This document shows, piece after piece, positions 61,358 through 64,000 of a stretch of DNA of 64,000 nucleotides. The stretch is taken from NCBI GenBank assembly GCA_001730015.1, contig MDLA01000175.1, positions 62,001-126,000 of the forward strand, written 5' to 3'. The notes under the pieces are model-generated. The model was not told the origin of the DNA. It saw only the letters and a list, made by a program, of their open reading frames with translations, and ran no database searches. Source of the DNA: Chromatiales bacterium (ex Bugula neritina AB1) (GTDB taxonomy: Bacteria; Pseudomonadota; Gammaproteobacteria; Granulosicoccales; Granulosicoccaceae). Positions within the stretch are counted from its first letter, which is position 1; each line of letters starts with the position of its first letter. The translations under genes and the position numbers were made by a program.

Positions 61358-62490
61358 GCCAGCCAGCTATCATCCATTGTTTTAAATGCACCGCAGCCTA
61401 ATTGCTTTAAAGTACGATCGATCTCGTCTTTATAGATAGCAATTACCTGCTCTCCACCTGCGGCTCCAAGTGCCCCCATGCCCCAGAAAAAACTGCGACC
61501 TGAAAAAGCCATTTGCGCACCGAGTGCTTTTGCTCGAACCACATCCATACCGGTGCGAATGCCACTGTCGATCATTATTGTCATTTTTTCAGAACTATAT
61601 TTTGACAGCTGAGTCAGGCTTTGCATTGTGGAGGGAGCTGCATCGAGCTGCCTTCCCCCGTGGTTTGAAATAACTACGCCATCGATTCCTATATCGATAG
61701 CGGCGAGCATGTCACTTTCGTATTGTACCCCTTTCAGAACGACCGGTCCGTCCCATAGGTTGCGTATTATTTCAATGCGTTCGCGTGTTACTCCCTGCAT
61801 ATTAAAACTGGTGAGAAATTCACTTAATCCCTGGTTGGGTGTTGTTTTGTATCGCAGCACGTTAACGAAGTCCGGCCGCCCGTTGATGACAGTGTTTATC
61901 GCCCACTGTGGGTGTATCATCGATTGCCAGATCATGTTCGGTGTAATACTGAAGGGGAGCTTCAGGCCGTTTTTAATTTCTCTATTGCGTTTTGCACCGA
62001 CTGGAATGTCGAGCGTTACCACCAGCACTTTATAGCCAGAATTTTTCGCGCGAGAGAGAATATCTTTCATTACGTCGATGTCCTGCGGCACATAAAGCTG
62101 GAACCAGCAGACATCCGGAGCTACTTCAGCTATATCTTCAAGCAGGGTTGTGCTTAATGTGCTGAGCATATAAGGGATGTTGTTTTTCTGGGCTGCAGTT
62201 GCCAGTGCAATTTCTGCGGCGGGCCACATCATGTTGCCGAGGCCGACAGGCGGCACACCGAATGGCATTGAGTAGGTTTGATCAAAAATGGTTGTTGAGA
62301 GATCGGCTGATGAAACATCGAGCAGATATCTCGGAGTCATCTGAACTTTGTGCCAGTCTTCACGATTGCGTCTTTTACCGTGTTCCTGATCAATTCCCCC
62401 ATCGACATAGTCGAAGGCGAAATTGGGGATGCGCCGTTTTGCGCGGATTTTCAAATCAGCGATCGAGGGGTATCGGGTGTCGTAGGTCAT
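61354..62490 (-). CDS. FMN-dependent alpha-hydroxy-acid oxidase/dehydrogenase (LldD family)
   Basis: A 378-residue TIM-barrel flavoenzyme of the L-lactate dehydrogenase/glycolate oxidase family. Catalytic His277 and substrate Arg280 lie in SNHGGRQLD, FMN-binding Lys253 in VVLKGV, and QLY (131-133) is the usual active-site Tyr motif. It oxidises a 2-hydroxy acid to the 2-oxo acid; L-lactate is likely but mandelate or similar is possible. The stop codon overlaps the AATGCGGGTTAA repeat. Confidence 0.9.
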   Translation of the reverse strand: MTYDTRYPSIADLKIRAKRRIPNFAFDYVDGGIDQEHGKRRNREDWHKVQMTPRYLLDVSSADLSTTIFDQTYSMPFGVPPVGLGNMMWPAAEIALATAAQKNNIPYMLSTLSTTLLEDIAEVAPDVCWFQLYVPQDIDVMKDILSRAKNSGYKVLVVTLDIPVGAKRNREIKNGLKLPFSITPNMIWQSMIHPQWAINTVINGRPDFVNVLRYKTTPNQGLSEFLTSFNMQGVTRERIEIIRNLWDGPVVLKGVQYESDMLAAIDIGIDGVVISNHGGRQLDAAPSTMQSLTQLSKYSSEKMTIMIDSGIRTGMDVVRAKALGAQMAFSGRSFFWGMGALGAAGGEQVIAIYKDEIDRTLKQLGCGAFKTMDDSWLA

Positions 62491-62627
62491 GGATCCGGGC
62501 TCGCCTGTAGTCTTTCAACGATAGCATTTTCGTCGATGCCTACTCAGTATAAACTACCGGTTCTCGTCGCGCAGTACAGGTAATCCTGCGGGTGCTGTGT
62601 TTTGAATAATGTAAGGGATGGTCACTA

Positions 62628-63407
62628 ATGGCGCAACAAAAATACTATGTGGTCTGGCAGGGGCGTACGCCGGGCATATACCGTGACTGGCCAACATGTA
62701 AAAGCCAGGTGGACGGCTTTGCGGGTGCCCGTTACAAATCATTCGCTACGCAGTCAGAAGCGGAAGCAGCTTTTGCCACAACTCCGTCCAAATCAACTGG
62801 CCGCGGGAAGTCATCGGCTGGGAGTAGAAAAGAAGGGGCAAAGCGCCAGACAGTCAAGACCTATACGGCCGCCGAGATCGCTAAAATGAACATAGACACA
62901 GCGATCTATACCGATGGCGGATGTGAACCGAATCCGGGGGAGGCGGGATCGGGTATTGCAGTTTATCGTGAGGGGGAAGTGAGTGAGTTGTGGTACGGCT
63001 TATATAATCCGCGAGGCACTAATAATACCGCGGAATTAAATGCTCTGTTTCAGGCTTTGATGATGGCGCAGGATGAAGTAGCAAGCAAGCGCTCGGTGGT
63101 TATATTCTGTGATTCCAAATATTCTATTCAGTGTATCACCCAATGGGCAGTTAACTGGGAAAAGAAAGGGTGGAAAAAAGCCGGCGGCGAAATCAGGAAC
63201 CTGGAATTGATTCAGGAGATGTTTGCTCTGTATCAGGAGTTAAAAAAGGAGTTGCAGATACTTCATGTCAATGGTCATGTCGGCGTTGAGGGTAATGAGC
63301 TGGCCGATCGCATGTCGATCAAAGCAATAGCGGAACATAGCGTTGACTTTAATCGCTATTCAGAGGCAATTGATCTGGACGAAATTCTCGCGCTTCGTGC
63401 CGGTTAA
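62628..63407 (+). CDS. rnhA: Ribonuclease HI with N-terminal hybrid-binding domain
   Basis: A 259-residue RNase HI that cuts RNA in RNA-DNA hybrids. An N-terminal hybrid-binding domain (about 5-50, YYVVWQGRTPGIYRDWPTC and GARYKSF) of the eukaryotic RNase H1 type is joined by a Lys/Ser-rich linker to the catalytic domain (about 88-240). Catalytic residues are D96, E136, D162, H217 and D227. This two-domain form is a minority type in proteobacteria. Whether a second RNase HI exists elsewhere in the genome cannot be seen. Confidence 0.93.
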   Translation: MAQQKYYVVWQGRTPGIYRDWPTCKSQVDGFAGARYKSFATQSEAEAAFATTPSKSTGRGKSSAGSRKEGAKRQTVKTYTAAEIAKMNIDTAIYTDGGCEPNPGEAGSGIAVYREGEVSELWYGLYNPRGTNNTAELNALFQALMMAQDEVASKRSVVIFCDSKYSIQCITQWAVNWEKKGWKKAGGEIRNLELIQEMFALYQELKKELQILHVNGHVGVEGNELADRMSIKAIAEHSVDFNRYSEAIDLDEILALRAG

Positions 63408-63438
63408 TTTTGACACTCGGGCAGAATTTCCGGTGGGT

Positions 63439-63605
63439 TTAACCCGCATTATTCAGGGGGTGGCGAGGATATCGCGTCTAGATTTGATTTCACAGTGGAT
63501 TTTCTTCTCGCGTCGAATACTTACTGATATTTGCAAGAGAAAAATTTCTCTGTGGAATCAAAGATCAAGTGAGATCCCGTCAATCCCGTGAATAATGCGG
63601 GTTAA
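63439..63605. repeat. 167-nt imperfect palindromic element
   Basis: Outer arms TTAACCCGCATTATTCA (63439-63455) and TGAATAATGCGGGTTAA (63589-63605) are perfect 17-bp inverses. Inner arms TTTGATTTCACAG (63483-63495) and CTGTGGAATCAAA (63550-63562) match at 12 of 13, and the region between still shows about half complementarity. The whole unit can fold into one long hairpin. It has no coding potential. It resembles a MITE or a large palindromic intergenic repeat; no transposase is present. It lies between rnhA and the agmatinase-like gene. Confidence 0.65.
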
Positions 63606-63630
63606 GGTGCCCGTGGAAAAGGCGTTTTGT

Positions 63631-64000
63631 CTATTGCTTGTTATCTGCAATCAGGCACATGATCTCAAACATTATTGCGGTGGCAACATACGCTGTAATG
63701 TTGTTGGGAGAGTCTTTGGTTGGCATCATGCAGACCACATCGCCGCCAATAACATTCAGACCCCGCAGGCATTGTATCAGTTTACGTGCTTCATTCATTT
63801 TCAGGCCTTCTTCTGCTGGCTCCAGATTAGATACCGCCGGTGCGACTGTCGGATCAAGGCTATCGAGGTCAAATGTTACATAGACAGGGCGATCTCCGAT
63901 TGTGTTGCGGATAAGTGTGCAGGCATTATCGGTACCCATTTCACGATATTGTTGCATTGGAACTACCTGATAGCCCAGATCGTACGAAGGCTTTAACCAG
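63631..64000 (-). CDS. Agmatinase/arginase-family ureohydrolase, C-terminal part
   Basis: The minus-strand frame continues through the right edge (WLKPSYDLGYQ before the internal Met at 63957), so this is the C-terminal 122 or so residues only. The manganese-binding motif FDLDSLDP and the downstream NVIGGDVVCMMPTKD segment are typical of ureohydrolases; agmatinase (SpeB) often has DxDxxDP and GGD in these positions. The enzyme hydrolyses a guanidino compound to urea; the exact substrate cannot be decided from this fragment. Confidence 0.82.
   Translation of the reverse strand, partial: WLKPSYDLGYQVVPMQQYREMGTDNACTLIRNTIGDRPVYVTFDLDSLDPTVAPAVSNLEPAEEGLKMNEARKLIQCLRGLNVIGGDVVCMMPTKDSPNNITAYVATAIMFEIMCLIADNKQ

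Noticed and set aside
63437-63607. Integron attC-like site
   Set aside because: GTTTAAC at the left fits a core site, but the right end GTTAAGG does not match GTTRRRY, the unit is longer than usual attC sites, and no integrase or cassette array is present.

Overview
The window looks like a gammaproteobacterial chromosome of roughly 50% GC. The evidence is the tRNA-Tyr/Gly/Thr-tuf-tRNA-Trp-secE-nusG-rplKAJL-rpoBC-str-S10-spc-alpha order, a long zinc-free S14, 1361- and 1408-residue beta and beta-prime subunits, and an uvrA plus YajR-like MFS pair downstream of rplQ, as recalled for Pseudomonas. The Aap amino-acid transporter, the DUF2849/CysI/DUF934 sulfite-reductase cluster and the Mrp antiporter suggest a heterotrophic, probably marine lineage. 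That ecological assignment is inference.

Region by region. 1-1422 (minus) is the distal part of an Mrp-type Na+/H+ antiporter operon (MnhE, MnhF, MnhG and a truncated MbhD/DUF4040 subunit). 1734-6024 (plus) is an aapJQMP general L-amino-acid ABC importer with a hairpin after the binding-protein gene. 6274-8206 is a tRNA-tuf unit with a clear sigma70 promoter. 8246-38042 is an almost unbroken run of information-processing genes: secE-nusG, rplKA, rplJL with an L10-type leader, rpoBC, rpsLG-fusA-tuf, the S10, spc and alpha operons, closed by a strong terminator at 38066-38093. The two tuf genes are almost identical at the DNA level.

38116-64000 is mixed housekeeping and metabolism: an SDR oxidoreductase, uvrA, a YajR-type MFS transporter, a PAS-GGDEF-EAL protein, an exported FecR-domain protein, an Lrp/AsnC regulator divergent from a sulfite-reductase cluster (DUF2849, CysI, DUF934), a mercaptopyruvate-type sulfurtransferase, an uncharacterised membrane protein, rplU without rpmA, a D-amino-acid-dehydrogenase-like flavoprotein, LemA, an ArgE/DapE-like deacylase with an acyl-CoA dehydrogenase, a MetF-family protein, methylmalonate-semialdehyde dehydrogenase, a helical-repeat protein, a phosphopantetheinyl transferase, an FMN 2-hydroxyacid oxidase, an RNase HI with a hybrid-binding domain, and the C-terminal part of an agmatinase/arginase-family enzyme.

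I see no prophage, CRISPR array or complete insertion sequence, and no convincing novel multi-gene system. The least explained features are a 167-nt imperfect palindrome at 63439-63605 whose terminal 12-mer recurs at 61346-61357, the purine-ending codon bias of the twin tuf genes, a promoter-like site with a palindromic spacer between rpsJ and rplC, a 13-bp palindrome just before tRNA-Trp, and rplU lacking rpmA.
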